From: Chrysomallon squamiferum
Lineage: Eukaryota; Mollusca; Gastropoda; Neomphalida; Peltospiridae
DNA length: 64,000 bases
NCBI GenBank assembly: GCA_012295275.1
Contig: CM022674.1
Span: 15,534,953-15,598,952, forward strand
Direction: 5' to 3'
The notes beneath the pieces are model-generated. The model saw nothing but the letters and a program-made list of their open reading frames with translations. It searched no databases and was not told where the DNA came from. Shown here one piece after another: positions 31,035 through 42,535 of the stretch; position 1 is the stretch's first letter; each line of letters opens with the position of its first letter. Both the position numbers and the translations under genes were made by a program.

Positions 31035-31089
<55 letters not shown>

Positions 31090-31552
31090 TCACACATGTA
31101 TGTATATATGTATGTATACATATGATCTTACTGGATGTAAAAAAAACAGCAGTGAACTACACAAGTAAAACTACTCAAGTAGATTGATTAACAGACAAGC
31201 TGCATAACATAGCTCACTCAGTAATTGTTTAGAAGTCATTTTACTGCAGTGCTGACCTCTAGCAACTACATAACTAAATTTTACCATATCAAAATTACTT
31301 ATTTTTCTTTAAATGAAACACTCACTAAATTTCTTGAACCCATTAATGTTGCCAAGAATATAAAACCCACTTGTCATGTGTGACCTATCTCAATCAATAA
31401 CCAATACACTATCCAACGGGTCTGTGATCTGCTATTATCTGCAATTAGACATTGCTCACCTTTGTTTTTAGAAACTGCTTCTAAAATTGTCATTTTCATT
31501 ATCTTATGTCAATATGCATGTTTTAGCAATAGCTTATGATATATACAAAAGC

Positions 31553-31619
<67 letters not shown>

Positions 31620-32418
31620 TTTATACTGTATGCCCTTCATATAGCTACAAACAGTTTTAGAAATAACACTTGTAGGATGTGAGTTTAAATTGTTTTTTTT
31701 TTCTTCTGTTCTATTAGGAGACAAAAAAAATTTAATTAGTAAGTCAAAAATGGAAGCTTTTCTTTTGCCTGCCTGTTTATTAGAATATGCATCAAAAGAC
31801 TCATTAGTATTTTTCTATCAGAGACTGTGACCTGAACAATATCCAGACAAACATAGACAATACATACATACATGTATATATAAACAATAAAAAAAACATA
31901 AAAAGTCACAAACACATAGATGCAGACATTTAATATAAATAATTTTACACATTTTAAAAAAATATATTGTTTTATTCAATAATACTAACAAATGACTGAT
32001 TTTATTCATACTGTGTGCAGTGGATTTACATATGGATCTGAGAAATAATGCTTGTAAGTTGTGAAACTGAACAGTTTAATCCTGAAGCAGTCAGATTAGA
32101 ACAGTTCCATATGGAAAAAGTCATAAAACATGTTAATGCTGGACAATCAGTAATTTAAAAATTTCCCAAATCTGTGAGATCCAAAGCAGCCCTCCTAACA
32201 CTTTTTGGACAGTTTGAAGAAACTGAAGTCATGGACTACCTAGGAGTGCTTATAATTTGGAACTAAATGTTTGAAGTTTATGATTTATTAATGTTTGTAA
32301 AAAAAACAATTAAAATAACAATAGTAATAATAAATGTTACATCAGTGCGGTTTTGTTGGTGCACTTTTATCTTTTGTGCTTATGACGTCCCACTAAAACA
32401 CACACACACATACAAATG

Positions 32419-32449
<31 letters not shown>

Positions 32450-32569
32450 ATTATAAGTATCATCAATCTTATCTAGATTTTCTTAAGAAAATTCAGCATA
32501 AATTAAACAATCCAATATATCTGTCATTAATATCACTTGCAACTACTGAAATACAGTACAAAGAACAAC

Positions 32570-32618
<49 letters not shown>

Positions 32619-32721
32619 TAATAATTATTATAATATATGAACAAATATTATATAACAAATGTTACGCCAGGGCAGTTTTGTTAGCGCACTTTTGTGCTTA
32701 TGTCCTTATATTGTCCTACTC

Positions 32722-32777
<56 letters not shown>

Positions 32778-35750
32778 TTTTCTTAGTAACAGAATTCAGC
32801 ATAAATTAAAGAAGCCAATACATCTGTCATTATTATCACTTGCAACTACTGAAATACAGTACAAAAAATAATAATAATAATAATAATAATAATATGAACA
32901 ATAGCGATAACTAAATAACAACAGTGAGAAAAAACAACAGCAGTTTTAATACTAGTAGTAATAATTATAGTAAAATAAATCAGAAAGATATAATAATAAT
33001 GTTATATGTTGACTTTTCCATGAATGAAGTATAGAGTAACTGTAAAAGTCACGTCAATGTTTTTCTTTCACTCATCAACAGTAAAATAAACTTACTTGTT
33101 TTATTTTTATATTATTTCAGCAAAGACTGATGGACAAACATCCCATATCAAAGGTATTTTTAATTTTTATTTTATTTTATTGTTGTTGTTTTTTTACTTC
33201 TGAATGATGTTAATTTATAAGAAGATAATCACTGTTATTTTTACACCATTTAAAACTGATATCATACTATGGTAATTAAATTCCGATGAACTAAAATTAT
33301 GACAAAAATCTGCTGCTTTATTTTAAAAACTTCACATCTGATGACTAGTTAAAAATTATATTATCTATATCTAAATAGTAAAATATATTTAAAATATGTT
33401 AATAATAGATATTATTTTATTTTAATGTTCTGATACAGAGTCTACCAGGTCACAGTTAAACACAGTTGACTGGAGAGTCTATGTTGAAACAAGAGCAGAA
33501 GAAAGAGGAGTAACACTTTTGAAAAAGAATGGTGTTGTGATTGTAGTAGGATGTCCAGGTTCAGGAAAGACAACTCTAGGTCTGAACATGATTAAACAGA
33601 TAGAGAAAAAAGAAAAACTAGACTCTTACATCGTGACTCATCACTCTGATTTCAAATGCATTCCTGTGTCTAAAGTTAAACCATGTATTGTTCTCATTGA
33701 TGACATATTTGGTAAAACTAATCTTGTATTAGATTTTGTGTCTTGTTGGAAACAGCTATTTCCAGAGGTGTGGAGTCTTGTTAAAGACAAGTGTGTGAGA
33801 TGTATTATTACTTTAAGAAAACAAATATTTACAGAAATTATAGCCAATCTGAAGGAATTTGATCTGTTCAATGAAAATCATCTCCTTGACCTGCAGAGCG
33901 ATCTATGTTGTCTGAATTATTATGAGAAGTTTAAAATTCTAAACAATTATCTCAAACAAAAGAATGTAACAATGGATGAAAATGATAAAGACACTGTCAT
34001 TTCCTGTTCATGTACAGAGTTAGGATTTCCTCAGGTGTGTGTGTATTATGTTAATTCAAGTGATGCACAGAAAAGAGGAGTTAACTTTTTTAAGAAACCT
34101 GTAGAATATCTCAGACAACAACTGGAAAATTTGAAAAATGATAGATCTTCACAGATCAATTACCTGGTTCTACTGCTGATCTTGTTCCAGCAAGACAGTC
34201 TTAGCATTGATTCACTGGACCCATTTGAAAATGACTCTGACAGTGACATAATGAAATTAGTAAGACAGCTAGAGCGAGTCTGTCGGAGTGTAAAAAACAC
34301 TGATCTCACAGACATAAAGAAAACAGCTGATGAAATGTGTGGTACCTATCTGAAGTGTTCTGACAATAAATACACATTTATTCACCAGTCAGTGTTTGAC
34401 TCATTGTTTCTGATGTTTTCATCAGAGTTTCCAAAGAAAGCAGCAGAGTTGCTAGAATTTTGTCCTGTCTCCATGTTGTTAGAATATGTTGTGACGCCTG
34501 GAGTGACTAACAAAAGTCACATTACAATGACTGTGAAATCTAACAGCTTTGATGTTCTTGCTCGGAGATTTACTGACTTGTTGGCATCAAGCAATGCCGA
34601 AGACATTATTTCACATCCATCACTGAAAGATGAAGAGTTTGTGAAGTATCTCATAGAGGGAAAATTCTTTAATGATAAATTGTCTGAAATACTGTCTCAA
34701 GAACTAAACATATGTGATACTGAATATCAGCATATATCATCTGTAAACGTAGACAATCTTGATGAAACACTTAGCAATATTTTATATCTAATTCACTATT
34801 ATTCACACAGTATTATTTTCGATAATCCAATATATTTTGCAATTTCATCATCTGTTCAATGTGAGTGTATTGTGAATGGATTAAGAACATTGTCAAGATT
34901 TTTCACTGAATATGTGTGTAGAATGAAATTAACACATCTGAAAAAAGAAGTTTTGGATTGTTCTTGTTTGTTTGGTGATGAAGAAGTTGTGAGAATGTTG
35001 CTAAAATCAGGTGTTATTCCAGCATTTTATACATTGCGTGCAGCTGCTTGTTCAAAAACAGACAATGTTATCGTACTCAAAGAACTGTTACAGTGCAAAA
35101 CAAAGATGAAATTGAATGCCTATTCACATCTCTTATTTGCTTCTATTTGTTCAGGTAACATGAAGATTGCCTGTCTGTTAGCTGAAATAATAAAAAATGA
35201 GAAACACAACAGTGAAATCAAGGAAAAAGCCATTAAACTGTTATTGGTTAGATTCCATGGAGTAACAAAACTTTTTTCAGGAACGTGGAATTTGGGGAAG
35301 TCGAACACTTCTGAAGTTGTTGATGTAGGCCATCTTTTTCAAAAACTGGCTACCATTGATATAATAAAAAAAATTAAAGACATTGCTATTATTGCTGCTT
35401 GTCAGATTAATTCAGCTGTTATAAAAGAAATAGCAAAACTGAAACCTGATTGTTTAAATGATGAAAATAGAGATGAAGTACTTTTAGCAGCAGCAGTATG
35501 GGGAGCCACCAATACAGTGACTTTTCTCCTTGAGCAGAGATGTAATGATACAGATGAGAACTGGAAGAAAAGTCAAGTACTGAAAGTGGCAGTGATGTGT
35601 AACAGTGCAGATGTTGTTCAGATTCTTCTCGCTAATGGAGCTGATCCTAATGTGAATGTAGCTGTTAATCAGAAATTCATTCAGTTGTTTCATGATGAAT
35701 TTGTATTCAAAGAATTGTCAGGTGTCTACATTAATTTTCAATTTTGTGTT
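29138..35750 (+). CDS. RHIM-like motif plus STAND NTPase gene (N-terminal two thirds; ankyrin part follows)
   Basis: Six exons join in phase: 29138-29270, 29818-30125, 30572-30646, 31718-31738, 33121-33153, and 33439 to about 35750. Order of parts: Pro/Glu/Ser/Lys-rich leader; six 9-residue Ser/Thr-rich repeats (AVSSAETVT); a RHIM-like motif (KVQIGAENKLI); a short linker; then an NTPase of STAND type (nSTAND3-like) with Walker A GCPGSGKTT, Walker B CIVLIDDIFG, a CIITLRKQIF sensor-like strand, and the YTFIHQSVFDSLF region typical after the NTPase core. Alpha-helical ankyrin-like repeats follow from about 34900. STAND proteins are ligand-triggered oligomerising switches, so a cytosolic sensor role is inferred. 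The true start is not known: the first listed exon begins in phase 1 and needs an upstream exon. The frame changes near 35755 before the ankyrin array. Confidence 0.8.
29869..30033 (+). repeat. 27-bp coding minisatellite, six units
   Basis: Six near-identical units of GCTGTTTCTTCTGCAGAGAC plus TGTGACA, each encoding AVSSAETVT (one unit has LT). They lie in frame inside the exon 29818-30125. The unit length is a multiple of three, so copy number can vary without breaking the frame. Confidence 0.95.
30572..30646 (+). other. Exon carrying a RHIM-like amyloid motif
   Basis: A 75-nt phase 1-1 exon between TTTCACAG and GTAAGT. It encodes IIHANISHCGKVQIGAENKL, which fits the RHIM pattern known from RIPK1, RIPK3 and ZBP1: a hydrophobic strand, a Gly, then (V/I)Q(V/I)G followed by xxN and a hydrophobic residue. 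In known systems RHIMs form hetero-amyloids that transmit oligomerisation of a sensor. Its position directly before a STAND NTPase is the place where such adaptor motifs sit in NLR-like proteins. The match is by eye. Confidence 0.65.
31041..31090. repeat. (GT)n(TA)n microsatellite
   Basis: Intronic GT then TA array in the STAND gene. Confidence 0.95.
31556..31617. repeat. (CA)n microsatellite
   Basis: About 60 bp CA array in the intron before the microexon. Confidence 0.95.
31718..31738 (+). other. 21-nt microexon, relic or variant of the RHIM exon
   Basis: Between TTCTATTAG and GTAAGT lie 21 bases, phase 1-1, encoding RDKKNLI. The 3' half and the following intron match the RHIM exon and its intron (ATTTAATTAGTAAGT; then GTTTTTCTCTCAGA.ACTGT against ATTTTTCTATCAGAGACTGT). 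This is therefore a duplicated exon that lost the VQIG core. It can be included or skipped without changing the frame. Confidence 0.55.
32290..32895 (+). repeat. Tandem duplication of about 340 bp carrying paired (CA)n and (AAT)n arrays
   Basis: 32290-32620 and 32640-32895 are direct copies in the intron before exon 33121. Each unit has AAATGTTAC..CAG.GC.GTTTTGTT, a CA array, ATTCAGCATAAATTAAA, then ACTACTGAAATACAGTACAAA and an AAT array. Array lengths differ between the copies. Confidence 0.85.
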
Positions 35751-38700
35751 CATACACACCCCTGCACACATCAGTTCTGCGTGGTGACTTAGATATGATA
35801 AAATCACTGATAAAGAGAAAAGCTGCAAATGCAGTGACACACAGAAAGGAAATAGCTTTGTTGTTACTGAAAAATGGTACAGATACCGATATAAGAGATG
35901 ACCACGAGAATTCAGCATTGCACATAGCCTCTCAAATTGACATAGATGTTGTGAAAGAAGTGGTAAAAAAGGGTACTGAAATAAATGCAATTAACACTGA
36001 AGAGAAAACTCCTCTTCATGTATCCTTGATGTGCCACAGACCAGAAATAGCTTTATTTTTACTAAATCAAGGAGCTGATCCTCATTTAACTGAGAGTGAT
36101 AACGATTCTGTTTTACACTTAGCAGATGTACTTGGACATGTACAAATTGTGACAGCATTGATTGAAAATGGTGTTGATGTAAATGTTAAGAACATTCAAG
36201 GTGAAACTCCTCTTTTTACATTTCTGAATTGCAACACATATTATTATTTAGATGATCTAGCTACGTCCTCTTGTAAGAGAAACGTAGCTTTGGTTTTACT
36301 GGAACATGGAGCTGATCCTTATTTAACAGACAATGATAACAATTCTGTTTTACACTTAGCAGCTGAACATGGAAATGTAGAAATTGTGACAGCACTGATT
36401 GAAAAAGGTGTTGATGTAAATATAAAGAACAGAGAAGGTGAAACTCCTCTTTTTATAGCTTTTAAGTTTCACCATTACAAAATACATTTTTGTATTTACT
36501 AAAACATGGAGCTGATCCTAATTTAACAGACAATGATAACAATTCTGTTTTACACTTAGCAGCTAAACATGGAAATGTAGAAATTGTGACAGCACTGATT
36601 GAAAAAGGTGTTGATGTCAATATAAGGAATATGAGAAGGTGAAACTCCTCTTTTATAGCTTTTAAGTGTTAACCATTACAAAAATATTTTTTATTTACTA
36701 AAACATGGAGCTGATCCTTATTTAACAGACAATGATAACAATTCTGTTTTACACTTAGCAGCTAAATATGGAAATGTAGAATTTGTGACAGCACTGATTG
36801 AAAAAGGTGTTGATGTAAATGTAAGGAATATGAAAGGTGAAAGTCGTCTTTTGAAAAGCTGTTAATTTTTTACTATCCCATTTGAGAAATATTTTGGTTT
36901 TACTAAAACATGGAGCTGATCCTAATTTAACAGACAATGATAACAATTCTGTTTTACACTTAGCAGCTAAACATGGAAATGTAGAAATTGTGACAGCACT
37001 GATTGAAAAAGGTATTGATGTCAATGTAAGAAATATGCAAGATGAAACTCCTCTTTTCATAGCTGTTAAGTTTGATTTTTAGAAAATATTTTTGTAAGAG
37101 AAATGTTTTTTTAAAACATGGAGCTGATCCTAATTTAACAGACAATGATAACAATTCTGTTTTACACTTAGCAGCTAAACATGGAAATGTAGAAATTGTG
37201 ACAGCACTGATTGAAAAAGGTGTTGATGTCAATGTAAGGAATATGCAAGGTGAAAGTCCTCTTTTTACATTTCTGAAATACAATAAATTTGATTTTTCAT
37301 ACTATCCAACTATGAGAAACATAGCATTGGTTTTACTGGAACATGGAGCTGATCCTAATTTAAGAGACAATGATAACAATTCTGTTTTACACTTAGCAGC
37401 TAAACATGGAAATGTAGAAATTGTGACAGCACTGATTGAAAAAGGTTTTGATGTCAATATAAGGAATATGCAAGGTGAAAATCCTCTTTTTACAGCTGAA
37501 ATTGAATTTGTTTTTTCAGAAGATCCCAGTCTCGTAAAATATATGTTTTGTATTTACTAAAACAAGGAGCTGATCCTAATTTAACAGACAATGATAACAA
37601 TTCTGTTTTACACTTAGCAGCTGAACATGGAAATGTAGAATTTGTGACAGCACTGATTGAAAAAGGTTTTGATGTAAATGTTAAAAACATTCAAGGTGAA
37701 ACTCCTCTTTTTTACAGTTTCTGAATTTACTAAAACAGGGAGGTGATCCTAATTTAACAGACAATGATAACCTGTTTTACACTTTTTAGAAAATCTAAGG
37801 AATAGCTATGTCCTCTTTTTACATTTAAGAAAAACAATAAATTTCATTTTTCAGAAGATCCAGCTACGTCCTCTTGTAAGAGAAATGTAGCTTTGGTTTT
37901 ACTGGAACATGGAGCTGATCCTTATTTAACAGACAATGATAACAATTCTGTTTTACACTTAGCAGCTAAACATGGAAATGTAGAAATTGTGACAGCACTG
38001 ATTGAAAAAGGTGTTGATGTAAATGTAAGGAATATGCAAGGTGAAAGTCCTCTTTTTACATTTCTGAAATACAATGAATTTAATTTTTCGATCCCATCAT
38101 AAAATATTTTTGGTTTTACTAGAACATGGAGCTGATCCTAATTTAACAGACAATGATGCCAATTCTGTTTTAAACTTAGCAGCTAAACATAGAAACGTAG
38201 AAATTGTGACAGAACTGATTGAAAAAGGTGTTGATGTAAATGTAAGGAATATGCAAGGTGAAAGTCCTCTTTTTACATTTCTGAAATATAATAAATTTTA
38301 TTTTTTTTCATACCATCCAACAAAACATTTTTGTATTTACTGGAACATGGAGCTGATCCTAATTTAACAGACAATGATAACATTTCTGTTTTACCCTTAG
38401 CAGCTAAACATGGAAATGTAGAAATTGTGACAGCACTGATTGAAAAAGGTATTGATGTCAATGTAAGGAATATGCAAGATGAAACTCCTCTTTTCATAGC
38501 TGTTAAGTTTAACCATTACAAAATATGTTTTTATTTACTAAAACAGGGAGCTGATCCTAATTTAACAGACAAGGATAGCAATACTGTTTTACACTTAGCA
38601 GCTAAATATGTAAATGTGGAAATTGTGATAGCACTGGTTGAAAAAGGTGTTGATGTCAATGTAAGGAATATGCAAGGTGAAAGTCGTCATTTTAGATTTC

Positions 38701-40005
38701 TGAAATACTGTAAATTAGATTTTTCATACTATCCAACTATGAGAAACATAGCATTGGTTTTACTGGAACATGGAGCTGATCCTAATTTAACAGACAATGA
38801 TAACATTTCTGTTTTACACTTAGCAGCTAAACATGGAAATGTAGAAATTGTGACAGCACTGATTGTAAAAGGTGTTGATGTAAATGTAAGGAATATGCAA
38901 GGTGAAATTCCTCTTTTTACAGCTGTTAAGTTTAACCATTACAAAATATTTTTGTATTTACTAAAAGAACGAGCTAATCCTAATTTAACAGACAATGATA
39001 ACAATACTGTTTTACACTTAGCAGCTAAACATGGAAATGTAGAATTTGTGACAGCACTGATTGAAAAAGGTGTTGATGTAAATGTTAAAAACATTCATGG
39101 TGAAACTCCTCTTTTTACATTTCTGAGTTACAACACATATTACATTTTAGATGATCTAGCTACGTCGTCCTGTAAGAGAAACGTAGCTTTGGTTTTACTG
39201 GAACATGGAGCTGATCCTAATTTAACAGAGAATGATAAACAATTCTGTTTTACACTTAGCAGCTGAACATGGAAATGTAGAAATTGTGACAGCACTGATT
39301 GAAAAAGGTGTTGATGTTAATGTAAGGAATATGCAATATGAAAGTCCTCTTTTTACATATCTGAAATACAATGAATTTGATTTTTCATACTATCCGACTA
39401 TGAGAAACATAGCATTGGTTTTACTGGAACATGGAGCTGATCCTTATTTAACAGACAATGATAACAGTTCTGTTTTACACTTAGCAGCTAAAGATGGAAA
39501 TGTAGAAATTGTGACAGCACTGATTGAAAAAGGTGTTGATGTAAATGTAAGGAATATGAAAGGTGAAATTCCTCTTTTTGCAGCTGTTAAGTTTCACCAT
39601 TACAAAATATTTTTTTATTTACTAAAACAGGGAGCTGATCCTAATTGAAGAGACAATGATAACAATACTGTTTTACACTTAGCAGCTAAATATGTAAATG
39701 TGGAAATTGTGATAGCACTGGTTGAAAAAGGTGTTGATGTAAATGTAANNNNNNNNNNNNNNNNNNNNNNNNNNNNNNNNNNNNNNNNNNNNNNNNNNNN
39801 NNNNNNNNNNNNNNNNNNNNNNNNNNNNNNNNNNNNNNNNNNNNNNNNNNNNNNNNNNNNNNNNNNNNNNNNNNNNNNNNNNNNNNNNNNNNNNNNNNNN
39901 NNNNNNNNNNNNNNNNNNNNNNNNNNNNNNNNNNNNNNNNNNNNNNNNTTATCAACCATCCGCATGAAATTTAAAACAAGAACCAAAGAAATACATTTAG
40001 CTTAA
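35744..40005 (+). pseudogene. Ankyrin repeat array of the STAND gene, frame-broken as assembled
   Basis: Continuation of the STAND gene. From about 35750 come diverged ankyrin repeats (TPLHTSVLRGDLDMIKSLI), then from about 36070 to the gap about 18 near-identical units of about 210 bp. Each unit holds two ankyrin repeats: a 33-residue one ([20 protein letters not shown]) and a partner of variable length ending in LLEHGADPN or LLKQGADPN. Some partners carry a 6-10 residue insertion (YYPTMRN or LDDLATSSCKRN). Open stretches end at 36502, 37082, 37560, 38102, 38367, 39266 and 39648, with small indels often in T runs and one L-to-stop change (TGA at 39646). After the gap a short frame ends in a stop at 40005, possibly the true C terminus. 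Ankyrin arrays bind protein ligands. Whether the breaks are real or arise from poor polishing of a repeat is open. Confidence 0.75.
39749..39948. other. Assembly gap of exactly 200 N
   Basis: A run of 200 N inside the ankyrin array. The round size suggests a placeholder, so the real number of repeats is unknown. Confidence 0.99.
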
Positions 40006-40356
40006 TTTTTGAGTGCTGCTCTCTCTGTGACATTATTACATTTAAATTACATAACTACAGTTAATCAGTACAAAATATCTTTAATCCTATTTGAAATATT
40101 TACACTTGCTTCTAGCCAAGGATGAAGAGCACGTATTTAAAATAACAATGATATTTGGCGTGGTTTATAGCAGATTCCGCCGGCCATTTTTTTAAATACG
40201 TTAACCAATGCATTTCAAGAAGCGTAATTATTGACAGGACGACCTGACCTAATTCAGCTTATGACCCGATTTTAGTAAATGTTGAACAGTGACATCACAC
40301 CAGCAGTTTCCGATCTGTGGTTGTTATCGGAACTCTCGTATGTGAGAAGAAATGCG
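40006..40356. promoter_or_regulatory. Short region between the STAND gene end and the receptor kinase start
   Basis: About 350 bp with locally higher GC than its neighbours (CCGCCGGCC near 40178). It probably holds the 3' end of the STAND gene and the promoter and 5' leader of the kinase gene. No specific element identified. Confidence 0.35.
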
Positions 40357-41254
40357 ATGAGTTCGCTAATCATTAGTTTTGTCGTCTTTATGCTGATTAA
40401 TTCTCCTGAATCTGCCGTTTCTAATGACTATGTAGCTGTCCCGTTTATACAAATAGGCTCATGTAAACTGGTTATAAGCACAAGAGACATAATTGATTTG
40501 AAAAGTTTACAACGCAGTGATGGCTTGCCGAGGTAATGCATGCAGATTTTTGTAATGTATACGAATTTTTATAAATGCTGCATCTTATTTTTGTTATGCA
40601 AGCACATCGAAATTAACTTAACTACACTGTAGTTCTTTTTGTGAATAATTGAAAAAGGAATAAGAGGATTATTTCTTTAAAACATATTGAATAAATAAAT
40701 ACATGCATTTTAAAAATAAATATGAAGAAGAAAAAAATAGCTAAATAAATAAATCATAACAAAATTAAAATGAATATTGACTGAAATTATTAATTTGTAT
40801 TCTGACATATTATTTAAAACTGAATATGCTTATTCTTCAAAACTGTTTTGTAACTGGTCTTACAGTCAAAACCACTAACACAAACACTAACTTTACCATG
40901 TACTGTTAAACCACAAACACAAGAACATTATTACTTTGACTACCAACACTGCTAGCACTGGCAACAATCAACCATGGATTATCATCTGCACCATGATCTA
41001 TTATTATTATAATCATCAGTAGCAGCAGCATTATTATTGTCATCTAGATAATCATCATAATTATTATCTTCATCATCAACTTTATCATTCTCAGCAATAT
41101 TGTGGTTTTAACATCAGATAATAAAATAGGATTTTACTATTTACAATTTCAATTTTTGTTGTTATTTATTGTGGTATTATGTTTCATATTTCACACTTCA
41201 CCGATTCTTTTCTTTACCATGACCTTTTTGGCAACCACTCAAACATTTCAAATT

Positions 41255-41308
<54 letters not shown>

Positions 41309-41646
41309 AATATAAAAAAAAAAAATATGTTGAAGATTATTTATAAAATAACTGTTAGAAAATATCTTCAATGTATTTTGTGTAGATCTGTTTCTTAATA
41401 ATTATTTATTTATTATGAAATGACCTACCAAACTTCTTAACCCGTGTTTATCACTCAACATGTCTCAAGTCAACACTGACATTGTGCAAGGGTATGGATG
41501 TTATTTAGTTGCAGCGAAGAAAATGTGTTGTTTACTTATATCTACATTAACATGGATCCCATTAACTGACATATGTCCATTTCACATACATACACATTCA
41601 TAAATATAATATTTAAACACGTACATTTAGACATAATAAATCCATA

Positions 41647-41713
<67 letters not shown>

Positions 41714-42504
41714 ACCTCACTTTTTGTTTTCATCTCTATTATTTATTTTGCCCTCATTCTTTCTCTCTTTCTCTATCATATGCTACCTCATATATTACTC
41801 TCTCTCATTTTCTCTCTGTCTCTGTGTTATTCTCTATCACTCTATTTCTCTTTTTTCTGTTTCTCATTCTCCATCAGTATCTCTTTTTCCCTGTTTATAC
41901 CTTTCTTTCTTTCTCCCTTTCACTGTCTGTCTTTCACTTACTCACATTTTTGCTCTCTGTTTCTATAACTATTCATTAATGTTTAACTGTCAGCTACAAA
42001 ATGTTTCATCTCTTTTTCATTTTTTTAATATATATATTTTTTTATCAGGTATGTAAGTTCGACGTCAAAGAACAGAAACAATATTTTACTCTTGGTTTGC
42101 AGAACTACGCCAAGTTCCGAGTCATTCGAGATATCAGCAACAACCACACCAACTCAGCACTGGTCTTTACTGGAGACAAGTACTTACACACTTCATATTT
42201 ATCAGTGGATTATTATTTGTATTTAGTAATTGGAAATATACAGCAACGTTTCTTAAATTTCATTTTAGGTTTAATCGATATAAGAATTTGTTTTATTCAT
42301 GTAGGTACAGTTACATTTAGAAATTATAATAAGATCAGTAATGATGATGATGATAATTAAAAAAATAAGAAATAATAATCATGCTATTTCTGCTCCTTTA
42401 GTAATAATAATAATAATAATAAGAAGAAGAAGAAGAAGAAGAAGAAGAACAAATACAACAACAACAGCAACAATAAATAGAACAACAACAATAACAGCAA
42501 CAAT

Positions 42505-42535
<31 letters not shown>

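Noticed and set aside
35744-39750. CRISPR-like array, because of regular near-identical repeats
   Set aside because: The repeats of about 210 bp encode ankyrin motifs and lie in a eukaryotic gene. There are no short palindromic repeats with unique spacers.
41573-42056. Two overlapping Ser/Leu/Phe-rich open frames
   Set aside because: Translation of a (TC)n array and the pyrimidine tract before kinase exon 2.
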